Shown here: in pieces, positions 42,155-55,008 of the stretch
Position numbering within the stretch: the stretch's first letter is position 1
How the letters are laid out: each line of letters begins with the position of its first letter
Assembly (NCBI GenBank): GCA_016647705.1
Contig: CM028340.1
Span: forward strand, 16,383,001 to 16,447,000
DNA length: 64,000 nucleotides
Origin: Eucommia ulmoides
Lineage: Eukaryota > Streptophyta > Magnoliopsida > Garryales > Eucommiaceae
Direction of reading: 5' to 3'
Program-made: the position numbers and the translations under genes
Notes under the pieces: model-generated
Told to the model about the DNA's origin: nothing
The model's database searches: none
What the model saw: only the letters and a program-made list of their open reading frames with translations

Positions 42155-44148
42155 TGTAATACCCTAGGAATTTATATTTTTGAAAAACTATTATTTTATA
42201 TAAGTCTACTATTTTTGGGATTATTTTGTAAATTTATGATATAAATAATATTTGATAATTTTGGGGGGTTAGATGTTAATTTTAAATTGATATTTAAAAG
42301 TTTGGGACTATAATGTTATTTAAAATATGTTTTGAAGAGTTTTGAGATATAATTAATATTTTATTTATTTTAAGGGAGAAATGTGTAAACAATTAAAAAA
42401 ATAAATAAATATGTGTTGTCTTCTTAATATGAAGACAACACAACCTCCTAAATATTCATGTAAATATTCATATGTATACACGTGCATGTGTGCATGTGGT
42501 AAATAATAATAATATGAATATGAATAAGAATAAGAATGATAATAATAATAATGATGGTAAGCAATTCTTAACTACATAATATATAAAAATATAAATATGT
42601 TAGATATACATAGATGGAGAGAGAGGTGAACGAGTATATAGAGAGATTAGGATAAATATTAATAGAAAATTCTAGAGATATACATGTGTGTGTAAAGAAA
42701 ATAAGGTTGCAGGAGGTTATCGGCTACAGGGTATACACACACACACACACACACATATATACATACACACACACATATGAAAGGTTTTTTGGTGAGAAAA
42801 CTATTACAGTTCGAATTTCGATTTCGAATTTCAGGTAGAATTTCTAACTCTTTTAATATATGTATTTAATTTTTCGATTGTGTGATTTATGTTATTATTT
42901 TTGTTGAATTTTAACTGTAAAATTTTATGAAGTAATTATGATTATGTGAAAATCATGCCTATTTGTTTTATTTGTTGTATCAATTAAATACATATATTAG
43001 AGGAGTTAAAGTTCTACTGAGTATCAGCTCATAACCCCACAGTTTTGATTACAGGACCGACGAGAATGAAACGGTGCAAAGAATTATAGTTGAATTTCTA
43101 TTTATAATAATTATATTTATTATTTATTATTGTAAAACTGAATCGATGGATTTGATTATCAAAAAGAATTATATTTGAATTTCTAATTCAAATATAACAA
43201 TAAATAAATATTGTTATTTATCATAATATTTGTCTTAATATTTATTATTTATTATCAATTCGATTCTTTAGTTAGTACAATTATTAACTAAGAGTAATCT
43301 AGAGTTGTATTATTTTTAGCGTTAATTTACTATTTATTATTTGTTATGAAAAGTTAATAATATTTATTGTTAACTATGGTGAGTTGATAATAATTTTCGA
43401 ATGATAATTATCAATTTTAATACATTAATAATAAAATAATAACATAATATCCAATTGTAATAATAGAATATTGTTGTCCAATTTTAACGGAAATAATAAT
43501 ACTCAATAATTAACAATAAGTATTAGGGTCGTAGTAATCAACATTAGACTCCACAGTTTGATTACAGGACTAGTGAGAACGAAATGACGATAGGAATTAT
43601 ATAAGAAAATCTATTTGTAATAATTTTAGTTAATATTTACCATTGTAAAAATTGACTCGATAAATTGAATATAATTATTGTCGTCGTATTATAAAATTTA
43701 AATCGATAATTATAATTGTCGTCATAATTGTATATTAAATTACAAATTTAAACGTTAGTATTAAATTGACCGTTGCTAGGAATTTATTTGAGTATTTAAA
43801 AATAATGCAGCGACAGGAATTTCAGCTGAATTTCTAATTAATTTGTGATAGTTGAATTTATTATTTACCGGTGTAAAAATTGAATCAATTAATTCGATAT
43901 TTGTGATTGTCGCCATTGTTCGTAAAATTTCTTAGATTAATTCGAAATAAATTGTTGGTTATTCGGTTGGATTTAAATTGTAATTATTATATTTATTAGT
44001 TACCGTTGTAAAATCGACAACTAAAATTATCACCATTATTTGTAAAATTTATCTGATTGTATAGAATAAAAATATTGGTGATTCAGTTTCAGTTAAGTTC
44101 TCCAATAGGAGAAACCGCGTAGCGGCCCTGAAAAACCGGGCTGTTACA
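42155..44148 (+). mobile_element. Solo LTR, 1994 bp, chromovirus-like (TSD ttcag)
   Basis: Starts TGTAATACCCTAGG and ends CCGGGCTGTTACA, the end sequences typical of Ty3/gypsy chromovirus (Tekay/Del-like) LTRs. Perfect 5-bp duplication ttcag (42150-42154, 44149-44153). An internal block (ACAGTTTTGATTACAGGAC near 43041 and ACAGTTTGATTACAGGACTA near 43552) is duplicated about 511 bp apart. No coding region. Confidence 0.88.
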
Positions 44149-44704
44149 TTCAGATCTAACAAAATCCACAAAAACATTCACCAAATCACAAATGAACATC
44201 CATCAAAAAATATAATGAGAATGAACATTCAAATTCAAATATGGAAAATTCAAACCAACCAAAGTCATCATGTTGTCGAAATATTCATTGAACTGCTACA
44301 ATTGGGAAACTGATTCAGCCGTCAGTAATTGAATTTCTTGATACATTGTATCAATTACAGTGTCTAAGTCATACAACATTTGAATTACATCCACTTGAAA
44401 AGATTCTCAATCTGGAAAACTCCACAAGAACATTCTTGATTTGGAAAACATTTTTTGATCCACGAGGACGTTCAAACCAGATCTGTAAAATTTTAGATTT
44501 GGAATTTTTTAGATCTAGCTATGGAGAGAGAGGGAGAGAGACAAACTCCAGGATGAGGACGACGACAACGACGAACAAAAATTGAATGAAAAAGAAAATA
44601 AATTTGCATAAATAATCCAATTAAAAATTATAATGACGTTAAATGAAATATTTGAAGATCAAATTCAGGATTGTAAATTAACTCGAATCCAAAAAAAAAA
44701 ACTA

Positions 44705-45718
44705 AATAAAAAATCTTAAATAAAATAAAAATTGATAAAAAAATGATATTAGACACCCTAACACAAAATATAAAAAATCGAAGGAGAAATTGAACATAAT
44801 GGGGGACATTGATGGAGGAATACTCATCTACAAGTTTCTCCATAGATTACCCATGTCATTTCTTCATATTAAGATTGATTTTCTGGACGTAAAATCAGAG
44901 GATAAAAATTGGTTCCACTTGTAATCCCTAAAATATGTGGACGAACGGCACTGGACGACCGGTTGAGGAAGAACAGCAGTGGATGATCGGTACTGGACAA
45001 GTATGTATAAACGAACGGTGGTGGGTGATCAGCGTTGGATGAGCATATCTGGATGAATGGCGGTGGTCGGCGCTGGACGAGATCTGGTAAAAGGCTGTAG
45101 ATAGAGAGAAAGCGGTGGTTGAGCGTTTATGAAAATGAGAGGTGAATTATTAGGGTTAGGATTATGTATTTCTTCGCGTGTGGCTTTGATGTGGGTCTCA
45201 AGGCCGTTCTGAATAAAAAATCTTAAATAAAATAAAAATTGATAAGAAAATGATATTAGACACCCTAACACAAAATATAAAAAATCGAAGGAGAAATCGA
45301 ATATAATGGGGGACATTGATGGAGGAATACTCATCTACAAGTTTCTCCATAGATTACCCATGTCATTTCTTCATATTAAGATTGATTTTCTGGACGTAAA
45401 ATCAGAGGATAAAAATTGGTTCCACTTGTAATCCCTAAAATATGTGGACGAACAGCACTGGACGACCGGTTGAGGAAGAACAGCGGTGGACGATCGGTAC
45501 TAGACAAGTATGTATAAACGAACGGTGGTGGGTGATTAGCGCTGGATGAGCATATCTGGATGAATGGCGGTGGTCGACGCTGAACGAGATCGGGTAAAAG
45601 GCTGTAGATAGAGAGAAAGCGGTGGTTGAGCGGCTATGAAAATGAGAGGTGAATGATTAGGGTTAAGATTATGTATTTCTTCGCGTGTGGCTTTGATGTG
45701 GGTCTCAAGGCCGTTCTC
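44705..45718. repeat. 507-bp tandem duplication
   Basis: Copy 1 is 44705-45211 and copy 2 is 45212-45718, with only scattered substitutions. The unit contains several imperfect GGACGA-x-CGG repeats. An ORF at 45029-45334 (minus) crosses the junction and is a by-product. High identity indicates a recent duplication. Confidence 0.9.
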
Positions 45719-46980
45719 AATGCCGTAGGAAGGAGAGAGGGTTGCGGCTGCGAAAAATAGAGTGAGAATTAGTGGTTGTGAAAAATGAATAATGGAATGG
45801 GGAGTAGGGTTTGTTTATGTTATATATAGAGGGGTATTGTCGTCCATGCAATCATATTTTTCAACTGTCCGGGATAAAATGTTAAGAATATTTTCACGGA
45901 GGTTTATAAAATAATCTTTGGGCTTAAAAGGGTTATTGAGGAGAGAGAATATGAAATATGGACTAAACATTAACAAAACCCATTAATTTATTTATGTTTT
46001 TACCTTTTATTAATATTTTAATTAAGGAAAATTTATTATTTAGTCCTCTAAAAATATAAAAATTATAAAAAAAACCCTCAACTACTAGAATTAAGTTTTT
46101 AGTTTCCAAAGATATTTTCAGAAAATTGTCCCTAAACTTTGACCATATTTTCCACTGAATTTACGAATCCATGCCACTTTAACCTCTACTACTTTAATTA
46201 AGTTTTCAATCCTCAATTTTATTTTATTTTGTTTTTAGAAAATAGTCACCATTCTTTGATCATCGTTTTTCCTTAATTTACATAAAATGTTATTCTGTGA
46301 AATATATTAACATGTGAATATTTACATTTTTATTTTGTAATTTTTTTACATTTAATACATGTTAACCATACATGATTGATTGGTTGTGAATATTCACAAC
46401 GTTTATGTGAACATTCACATCCTCTTATTATATTCTATTGCAATATAAATGATTGAACTACTGTAAATGTTCACAAAATTACGAAATAGAATCTCACAAT
46501 GCACCAGATTTAATAGGGTTACCAGTGTGTATATATACACTTCTGTGAACTAATGTGAATATTCATAATATTTCAAAATAAATAAAAATAGCCGTATGTA
46601 ATAGCAATCACCTGTATGAACGGTCACACTACTATTTAAATAGTTGTGAATGTTTAGGGAGAAAAATGTAAAAGGAAATTAAAAACTTAAAACTAAAACC
46701 AACCAAGGGGGAAAATGTAATTAATGTTATTTACAAGAAACTCCTAATCCCTCTATGTCAATTGTGAACCTTCAGATGTCAAGAACGGCGGTGGCAAATA
46801 GAATATCACGAATTGCGATGGCAAATGGCAATAGCAAATCGCGAACGACACGACGACGACGTTGGCGATGAAAGATGTGGATGTAGACGGGACATCGGTT
46901 GTGGATGGCGATGGTGGTAAGTTTCTAGATATGGGATTTTTTAGATCTCTCTCTATCACGCACACACACAATCACACACA

Positions 46981-47017
<37 letters not shown>

Positions 47018-47018
47018 C

Positions 47019-47062
<44 letters not shown>

Positions 47063-47890
47063 TAGTGAGGCTCCTCCATTGCACATGTACAACAACAACT
47101 ATAGCAATCAGAGGCTTCCTTGGGCGAAACAACAACTTCTCTTTCTTCATTTTTTTCTTCTTCTCAAACTCAACATATGTGGAGAGCTATCGTCAATTGG
47201 CTTTCATTTCTCTTCCAGATCATCCTCCACATCATCGTGCCTTTCTTGTTGGCTGCAATGGAGGCATTGGCACAACATAGGCAACAGTAGTGGTAGAATT
47301 GGAGGCGGAGGTGGTGGGGCAATTGAAGGCAGAGGTGGCAGCGGAGAGAAAGAGACATGCGGTTGTGAAATGAAAAGAGGCAACACATTAGCGTTTATCT
47401 ATATTTATTTTCCTTATATATGCAAGAGTATAAATGCTCATCCGTCACTTTCTGTTAACTGTCAAGAATTATACACTGAGAATGTTTTGAAAAATAACTA
47501 AATTATAAGATGAATATTTAAAAGATTTTTTTTTACTAAACTAAGGGCTAACAAAAAAAAAAAAAACTATTTAATTAACATTGATTATACTTTTAAATAC
47601 AAATTTAATTCAATATCAATTTGATAGAGTATATCAACTCGAGTGAATTATTTAGAGGATAATTTATAATCTTTTCATATTATTTATCATTTTCAAATTG
47701 ATTGGTTTTATTTATTTACTAGCGTATAACCCATGCCTGAAGGCAGAAGCGGAAATAAATAACTTAATATTTGGGCAATTAAGCAAAAAAATCAACAGAC
47801 TCATCACCAAAATATCATTATAGAATATACTGCAAGTACCCACAACTACAAACATAAAAAGTAATGAATTTTAATTGTTAACATGTATTG
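45719..47890. other. Repeat-rich region without a recognised gene
   Basis: Holds the second copy of the 38880-39050 repeat (46030-46290), numerous GTGAA-x-ATTCAC motifs (46300-46670), a (CT)n tract then (TA)n tract (about 46984-47062), and a short GC-richer stretch (47065-47390). ORFs across the microsatellites are artefacts. Confidence 0.5.
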
Positions 47891-48127
47891 TCAAAATGTC
47901 TTATCTACTCCTCCCAAAGTCAATGTTACTCGATCAACTCCTTTGTGGATATACTTGTTAATAAATTGCCCCCATAGAAGCCCAACACAAACTTCAACAT
48001 TAATATGACAATCGAACTTCATTGAAAGATATGCATTGTAAGGAACAATATCTTTATTGTCAACCTCTTGTCTCTTTACTTTGTAAACTTTGCGACGACG
48101 ATAAATAGGATATCATTCTTTAGCCAT
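47891..48127 (-). pseudogene. Helitron Rep/helicase N-domain fragment
   Basis: On minus, from about 48127 to the TGA at 47891-47893, the frame reads YPIYRRR, then IVPYNAYLSMKFDCHINVEV, then INKYIHKG and DRVTLTLGG. This is the conserved core of the Helitron-like N-terminal domain, found in the rolling-circle transposase of Helitrons. An in-frame TGA sits just before YPIYRRR, where the family usually has Gly. Only about 75 residues remain; no helicase motifs or Helitron ends were found nearby. Confidence 0.8.
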
Positions 48128-48235
48128 GGTGGTTTTGTCTAAAAACAAAAATACAAACTAAAAACATTTCTAATTTTTGTTAGCTCAAACATAAACAAAA
48201 ATTAAAATTAAAATAGAAACATAATTTAGAAATGA

Positions 48236-49015
48236 ACACAACAGGAACAGAGAACAAAAACAAAAACAAAAACAAAAACAAAAACAAAAATAGGAATATA
48301 ACAGAAACAGAATATAAACAAAAACAAAAACAGGAACAACAACAGAATAGAAACATAAACAGAAACAGGAACAGAACAGGACCAGGAACAGAAATAGGAA
48401 CATAATAGAAACAGAAACAGAAACAGAAATGGAAACAGGAACATGTATATTTCTCTAAAAAATCCCAAAAGTATATTTCTCTTAAATTCTGAAAGCATTC
48501 CATAAATATTAGTCCCATTTGTTCTTTAATTCCGAGAGCATCCCAGTGGCATTTATATAATTTTCTATGTTTTGAATGTGACTGATGATCAATTAATAAA
48601 CAGATTTTGTCAAAAAGTATATAAAAAATTATATGAAAATCAAAATAAATCTTGAATACCAAATCTCTACCCACATTGAAGAATAAAAAATCCAACTTAT
48701 TATGAATTTGGTATCAACCAACAAAAATATTAAACATCATTTCTGGAAAGCTGAAAGTGACAATTTAAAATAAGGCTTTCATTATTTAAAGAACAAAATA
48801 TTTATTCTGCATACATGTTTTCCCTGTTTTGCTGATGTAAAATAACTTACACTTTATTATTAAGTTGTTTAACTTGAAGAACTCACACATCACAAAAATA
48901 CAGAAACATGATTAGAAACAAAAACAGAAGCAGGATCAGAAACAGGGAACAGAAACAGAAATAGAAACAAGGAACATAACAGAAACAGGAACGGAAATAG
49001 GAACATGTATATTTC
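48236..49015. repeat. AACAGAAACAGGAAC-type minisatellite, two blocks
   Basis: 48236-48450 and 48895-49005 are degenerate hexamer arrays (AACAAA, AACAGA, GGAACA). Both end in the same GGAACATGTATATTTCTCTAA sequence in part (20-bp match near 48437 and 48999), so they are two copies of one repeat unit. Related sequence is found at 55575-55815. Confidence 0.8.
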
Positions 49016-51514
49016 TCTAAATTATAATTCAGGAGATAGTTTTGGGAGATGGCGGGTGGAATGGTAAACATTTACTTTTCTTCAAATTCTTAAAAAATTT
49101 GAAAAATAGTCTCAAATTACTTTCAAAGTTTTGGGAATGGAAACGTGTTTGCCAATTGCGTGTTTGTACATTAATCTTAAAATTTAGGTAGCGAAAAAAA
49201 AAAAATCAGGGAACAAAAATAAAATGGGGCCTAATACAACGGTGGAATGACGTCATTTCACCATTTTAATGATTCACATTTATTAAACTTAATTCTCTTT
49301 TACAACCATCATGATTCATTTGTAAATTAATTGAATTGTCTCTTTTTGTGTGAGGGTTAGTCAATGGAATTCAATGTCATTATTGTTGTTTGGACTTTGG
49401 ATAGATCTACAATCAAATTTATACCTTTTTCCCCTGAAGTTTGGATTGAATTTCACTTTAGATCTAAATATTTAAATTCTATTGCAACTTTGGCATTGTT
49501 CTTAAATTCGTTAAAGTCGCTGCTTTGGTCCAATCCAATAGATTTTACACCTGATATTAAAATGTGTTATATTGTACACAAAAATCTTTGTGAATTTTTA
49601 GAAAATAGTTCTAATATATTGTGCAACATTCAATCTGAATACTAAGGTCATATGTATTTTTTTTAAGAATTAAAATATTAAGGATTCTTCTTATTTTATC
49701 GATTTTTAAATTTATAATATTAATTGATTGATAAATAATATATTTAAAATACAAAATATAATTAAATTTCATTGTTTGTAAGTTGGAGATTTGCCTAAAT
49801 TTTATCAATTTATTTCAAGTATATATTTCTCACAAATTTATTTCAAGTTCTTATTATTATTTTAGTTGACTTTAACAATTATTTCAAATATAATAGTTGA
49901 TGGATTCAATTTACTTGATATTAATTAAAAAATTAAAATTTTGTTTAAATGACTAAAAAAATTACAAGTGAATTATTTGAAGCGACCATACAACAAATGC
50001 GACCAAAACACCAAAACTAAGGGCCATGCATTTGTTTTATCTCAATGCTTTCCAATTAAGAGGAAAAAAAAAACTGAAAATGTTTCTAAATAAACCGTTG
50101 TTCTTCAACAAAAATGGGCAGTAATAATTGTTTACATTGGATGAGAACATCTTACTTGGTTCAAGAGTTGAGATTTAACCTGATTCTACAGTCGCTTCAA
50201 TCCCTCATCACTAACTTGTCTCTCTTCCCTCTGATTCTACAATTGAACAAAATAAATGCAAATTAAAAGAGTAGAAATATGACAACAGAATAGAAACAAT
50301 CAGCCAAACGAAATATATTGAATTATAATGGGGATTATGTCAATCTTTTTTCCGGTGTATTATTTCTAAATTCATTGTTGGTCTTCAACAAAAATCAGCA
50401 GCAAAACAAAACTGGGCAGCAAAAAATAAAACAAAGCAACCAAAAAAAAAAACTGAAAATGAGAAACTAATCTAGCAAGATGAAATCAGAAAGTGGAAAC
50501 GATCAACAATATTTCTAAATTAACTGTTGATTTTTTGTCAATTGACATACAGAGATTTTTGTCAATCTCGTGGAAACAACCAACAATATTTTGAAGCCCT
50601 ATTTCTAATTAATTCTGCAATTGATTTTTGTCAATCGTGTGATTTTCTACAATCGGCAGCACCAAAAAAGAAAAAAGAAACTGACCTTCGCAGTTGATCA
50701 TCTGAAGCGAGGAACAACTGTTGTGAGGAGATCGCCTGATGTAAGGGTCTTATAGAAGCGAGATGGAGAGATTCCATTTGGGGGCACGACTTATTTTCAG
50801 GGATTAGGGCACGACTGATAGGCACGGATTAGGGCAAAAACTAGGGCACGATTGATGAGGGCGATGACGACACGTAAACAGTGGGTAATGAAGGATGAAG
50901 TCGGAGAAGATGGGAAGGAGATGAATCAGGCGGAGATGGGAATTGGAAGCCGTGGAATTGGAAGGCTATTCATGCTAAAAATGGATAGGAGAAGAAACTA
51001 AAAATGGATTGTGAATTGGAAGCAGTAATTGCTCTAAAAATGTAAAAGGAAATACAAAAACTAAATGCTCACGTGAATTGGAAAAGTGAATAGGAAAAAG
51101 TAAGTGCTCTAAAATGTAAAAGGAAAGTGCTGAATTGGGAGCAAAAGTTAGTGATCCAAAAAATGAAAATGGACACGTGTATATATGTGCGGCTCCAAAT
51201 CCTAAATTCTAATACAAAAGTCATCCAACGGTTATCAATATCTAGAGGTTTGTCTTTTAATCCTACAGTTATCTTTATGAGTGAGCTAATTTATTATATA
51301 GATTTTATTTTTTTATTTTTTTACCATTAAGGGTCTATTTGGTACCAACAATTCTAAAACAATTAATATTTTCAGTAATATTAATTTTAAAATAATCTAT
51401 CACTTTACAACTACTTTCTAATACCAATCCAACATTGTTCTTCATTTCGTTTAAAAAAAATCGCCAACTACTCTTTATTTTCATTATTTCTTTATTTTTA
51501 ATTTTTTTTTTGAT
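49016..51514. other. AT-rich region, no supported gene
   Basis: No family recognised. A 93-codon ORF (49364-49645, plus) has no visible motif. Near 50690-50775 on minus there is a GC-richer stretch that could be a first exon (MESLHLASIRPLHQA, followed by a plausible GT donor), but no continuing coding exons were found. Confidence 0.4.
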
Positions 51515-51710
51515 TTTACGGTAAGATGTGTCCAGGACAACTTACACGCACTTAAACTAATCATTTCACCAGACGATCTTAACAACATACTTCTCCATAT
51601 CAATCTGATGCATTCAGAATTAAATTTAAGATTTAATTCTTAGAGTCTTTCTCAGGAAAGTCGAACGTTAGTTGACAAGAAAAGAGGATACCTTCTCTTA
51701 CCCACCGGAC
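51515..51710 (-). mobile_element. SINE, Au-like (tRNA-derived)
   Basis: Read on minus: a box-B-like ACGTTCGACTTTCC, then TATTGATATGGAG-type middle, then ATCGTCTGGTGAAATGATTA and AAGTGCGTGTAAGTTGTCC with GGACAC, the conserved 3' part of Au SINEs. It matches the element at 18200-18445. TSD not identified. Confidence 0.65.
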
Positions 51711-52036
51711 TTATAATAAATTAAATTGTGTTAAAAAAATAAAAAATAATAATAATAATTTCTTAGAACAAAAAAGAAGTGCTACCAAACACCCCAACTA
51801 CCATCAGATGCTATCATTCCTTTCATAAAAGCAAGTGAGCAGCCAAAGACAACTTGGATTTAGGCCCACCAATTTACTTATTTATTTTTAGCTGTCCATC
51901 TTAATGAGAAAGAAAAAGTAGTAAGATTAACTTTGTCCTATGCTGTCCAATAATATCAAGACTTGTATTTTTATTTATTTATTTATTATTATTATTTTCA
52001 ATTTAAAATACCCCAACTAATTTTGACAAAAATTAA

Positions 52037-52664
52037 GAGCAACTCTAACCCAATAGCCAAAAGGCTAGCCAAATGGATTAACTATCATTTTGGCTCGTGA
52101 AGAATGAAAATAACAACTCCAATCCACTAGTCATCATGGTAGACAAAATGAGTTATATTTAGAGAGCTTCATCCCTCTAAGAAAAAAAAATTGACTCTAA
52201 AAAAGTTAGTTATTTTGGGTATTGGGTTATTTAATTTGGTTATTAAATTAAAATGAGCTATTTTAATTAGATTAGTTTAGATTATTTAATTAAATTGTAT
52301 TATTTAATTATTTATTACTCTTTTTTTTTTATATATATATATTATTTCATTTAATTACATCTCATTGTGTTTTTATTGTTCAAATTTTTATAATTTAAAA
52401 TTTAGTTAATGTTATTTTATTTTTTTATATATATTCAATTTATGTATTAGGTTATTTGGTTTGGACAAGTGTTTAAGTGAGTTTATATGTATTGGGTTAT
52501 TTAATTAAGTGGGTATTTGGTTGAAAATTAATAAATAAAAATGGCTAACATAAATGCATGTTTGGGTTGGGGTGACTTCTTTATTTTGGGTAGGCAAATT
52601 ACTATTCAAATATGCATTTGTTAATTTACCTATTCTAAGTGGCTATCATGCATTGGAGTTACTC
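52037..52664. mobile_element. Tourist-like MITE, 628 bp (TSD TAA)
   Basis: Ends GAGCAACTCTAACCCAATAG and, in complement, GAGTAACTCCAATGCATGAT are terminal inverted repeats. TAA flanks both sides (52034-52036, 52665-52667), the signature of PIF/Harbinger elements. Interior is AT-rich and non-coding. An unfilled copy of the target site is present at 52801-52868. Confidence 0.8.
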
Positions 52665-52800
52665 TAAGAACACCTTTTATTATTTTAATAATATATCCTT
52701 GACTAGTATATCGAGCTAAGCCTTGCCTACCTCTCCGTCTTTGCTTTCATTTTCACACTCCCAAGAGCTGTAAATATTTTTATTTTATTATTATTTTTTT

Positions 52801-52868
52801 CAATTTAAAATACTCCAAGTAATTTTGACAAATATTAAGAACACTTTTTATTATTTTAAGAATATATG
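52801..52868. repeat. Paralogous unfilled target site of the MITE
   Basis: Matches 51999-52036 joined to 52668-52700 with a few substitutions and contains a single TAA (52836-52838) where the MITE sits in the other copy. Shows that the local DNA was duplicated and that only one copy received the MITE. Confidence 0.8.
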
Positions 52869-52874
52869 ACACCC

Positions 52875-55008
52875 ATTATTTTTGGAATTAATGTTTAATC
52901 AAGTGTTTCAGTGATTTAAAGTTCCAGTAATGAAGATGTCAAATTGAATGAATGTTAAATGAAGATATCAAAATGATGAAGAAGTATTAAGAGTTTAAAG
53001 AAATTAGGAAAAACAACCCAGATAAATATTAACTCTTAATATCCCATTTAAGAATACACACATAGCACAAAATAAATTTTATCTTTTATGTGTGTTTTTA
53101 TCAAGTATGATTATTTGCTCCTATATGAATTGAAAAAAAATATTTTTGAATGACTAAAATGGAATATAAGAATATTAGTGAAGTTTATTTAAAGATAAAA
53201 ATGGATAAAGGAGCGAAATCATAAAATAAAAAAAAAATAAATAAATAAAAAATAAAAAAAGTGAGTTAAAACCGAGATCAGAAAAGAGATTTAGAAGGAG
53301 ATAGTCAACTGAGGAGTCGACCGGAGAAAGAAGCTGAAACATCCTGAATCGAAGAGTCGACCGACAAGTCGACCGGTGAAAACAACTGAACTCTCTGAAT
53401 TTACGAGTCGACCGAGCGGTCGACCGGTGAAAGCATGACAAACTCTCTGAATCAAAGAGTCGACCGAGCGGTCAACCGATGAACCGAGCGGTCAACCGAT
53501 GAACTGCATGGGCTACTTCTAGTATCTTCCAGTCGACTGCCCAGTCGACTGAATACGTAGTTTCAAGATACTGCTTGATCCGAGTTTAAATCCAAAAATT
53601 GTCGTTTTTTGTTAGGATTTGAGAGAGATTTTGGGGGATATTCTTTATATTTGAGATATGATTCATATACTAATTAAATTCTTTCAATATGGTTCATTAA
53701 ATATTAATGTTTCTCAATTTGGTAATTAAAATGGATTCTATACTTATTTAATTTAGTTGAGAAATACTTTAGGGGCTTAATAGAGTGTTTTGAAAGTTGT
53801 TATTAAGTGAAATTGAACATAAATGAACTCTTTATGTTATAAGGGGTCTATAAGAGTTTTTAATTGTCATGACACTGGTAAATTAGCCGTTAGAAGGCTG
53901 ATTACAAGTTCTTTTAAATAGACCTGCGAATTTTATTAGAAAGTTAATCATTATAAGAGAGTTAATCATTCTGTATCATTTTGAGAGAGCTTTTATAAGA
54001 GTTAGTATTCTTCGATATTGTGAACTTTTCTAAGAATGATTTTGTGAATCAATTGCGATTTATTCTTGTTGATACTGGATTTGAAGTTATACTGTTTTAA
54101 TAATTATTTCTATGGATTCCGAGTGAGATCTTTCCATATTGTTTATTGTTTATTATTTTATATTTTGGAAATTGATCTTAGAAATTATTTTTGATTTTTT
54201 TGAAGAAAATATTCTTTCAAACAATTTCTTAAATCGATTACGTGCTCCAATTTGCTACCCATATTCTTGTTAAAATCATATTTCTGTATCTCACACATTT
54301 CTATCACTAGTTGGGATATTAATTGAGTTTTTATTTATCTGAGGTGGTAGAAGTTCCGAATGAGATTTACGACTTATCAATTTGTGTATTGGTGAGTTGT
54401 GATAGATTAAATATCACTGGGGATATTTAATTAAGGGTAGTTGGGTTTCAGTCTCTCCATGTAAAAAGATTGAGGTAGTGATTCTTCATAAATAAGAATT
54501 GTGTTTTTTGAGTGATTTTGAAACGGTTCAATCCTTACAGGATAAAAGGATATTTGGAGTGTTTTGGTGAGATTTTGATTCTTGAGCCTTAGTGTTAAAA
54601 AGAATTAGATTATTCTTTAACTTGTAAAAAGTAGAGATTCTTCCTTAGCTTGAGAAAAGAAAATTGTAAAAGTTGATTTTAAGCCTATGAAAGAATCGAT
54701 ATGCTGGTTTGGTTTCTACCTTTAAAGAAATCTTGGTTTTAGTGGGGTGCAATCTCCGTGGAGCTCAGGGAACTGGATTAGCCAAGAGTAGCTTGATGAA
54801 CCAGTATAAATCTTTTGTGTGCTGCATTATTATTTTGGTTATTTTTGTTATTTGGGTGTGCACTAGATTTATTATAATTCCGCTATGGTATAAAGATAAT
54901 GATTAATTTAGGCATAAAATTAATTATTTAATTTATTCAAGTATATTCTGATAATATTTTTTAATTACCCAATTCAAACCCCATCTTGGGTATTCTACTG
55001 GGCCAACA
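52875..55008 (+). mobile_element. 5'-truncated solo LTR of the 39736-41905 family
   Basis: Aligns from about 40 bp inside the family start (TTAATCAAGTGTTTCAG) to the family end ACTGGGCCAACA at 55008. It contains the same late block (GTGGTAGAAG..., then AATCTCCGTGGAGCTC). The first ~40 bp do not match, so the start is deleted or badly diverged, and no TSD can be given. A tandem array of GTCGACCG motifs lies at 53300-53545. Confidence 0.75.
53300..53545. repeat. ~60-bp tandem repeats with GTCGACC palindromes
   Basis: Four to five units of about 60 bp, each with the form GAGTCGACCGA-x-GGTCGACCGG followed by TGAA and CTCTCTGAAT. The same kind of array, less regular, is in the LTRs at 37225-37440 and 40200-40350. 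Confidence 0.8.

Noticed and set aside
45029..45334. 101-aa ORF
   Set aside because: Spans the junction of the 507-bp tandem duplication.
48180..48695. 171-aa Phe/Cys-rich ORF
   Set aside because: The main part is the AACAAA-type minisatellite read on minus; no protein-like start or motif.
49364..49645. 93-aa ORF
   Set aside because: No motif, AT-rich codons, no partner exons; could be chance.
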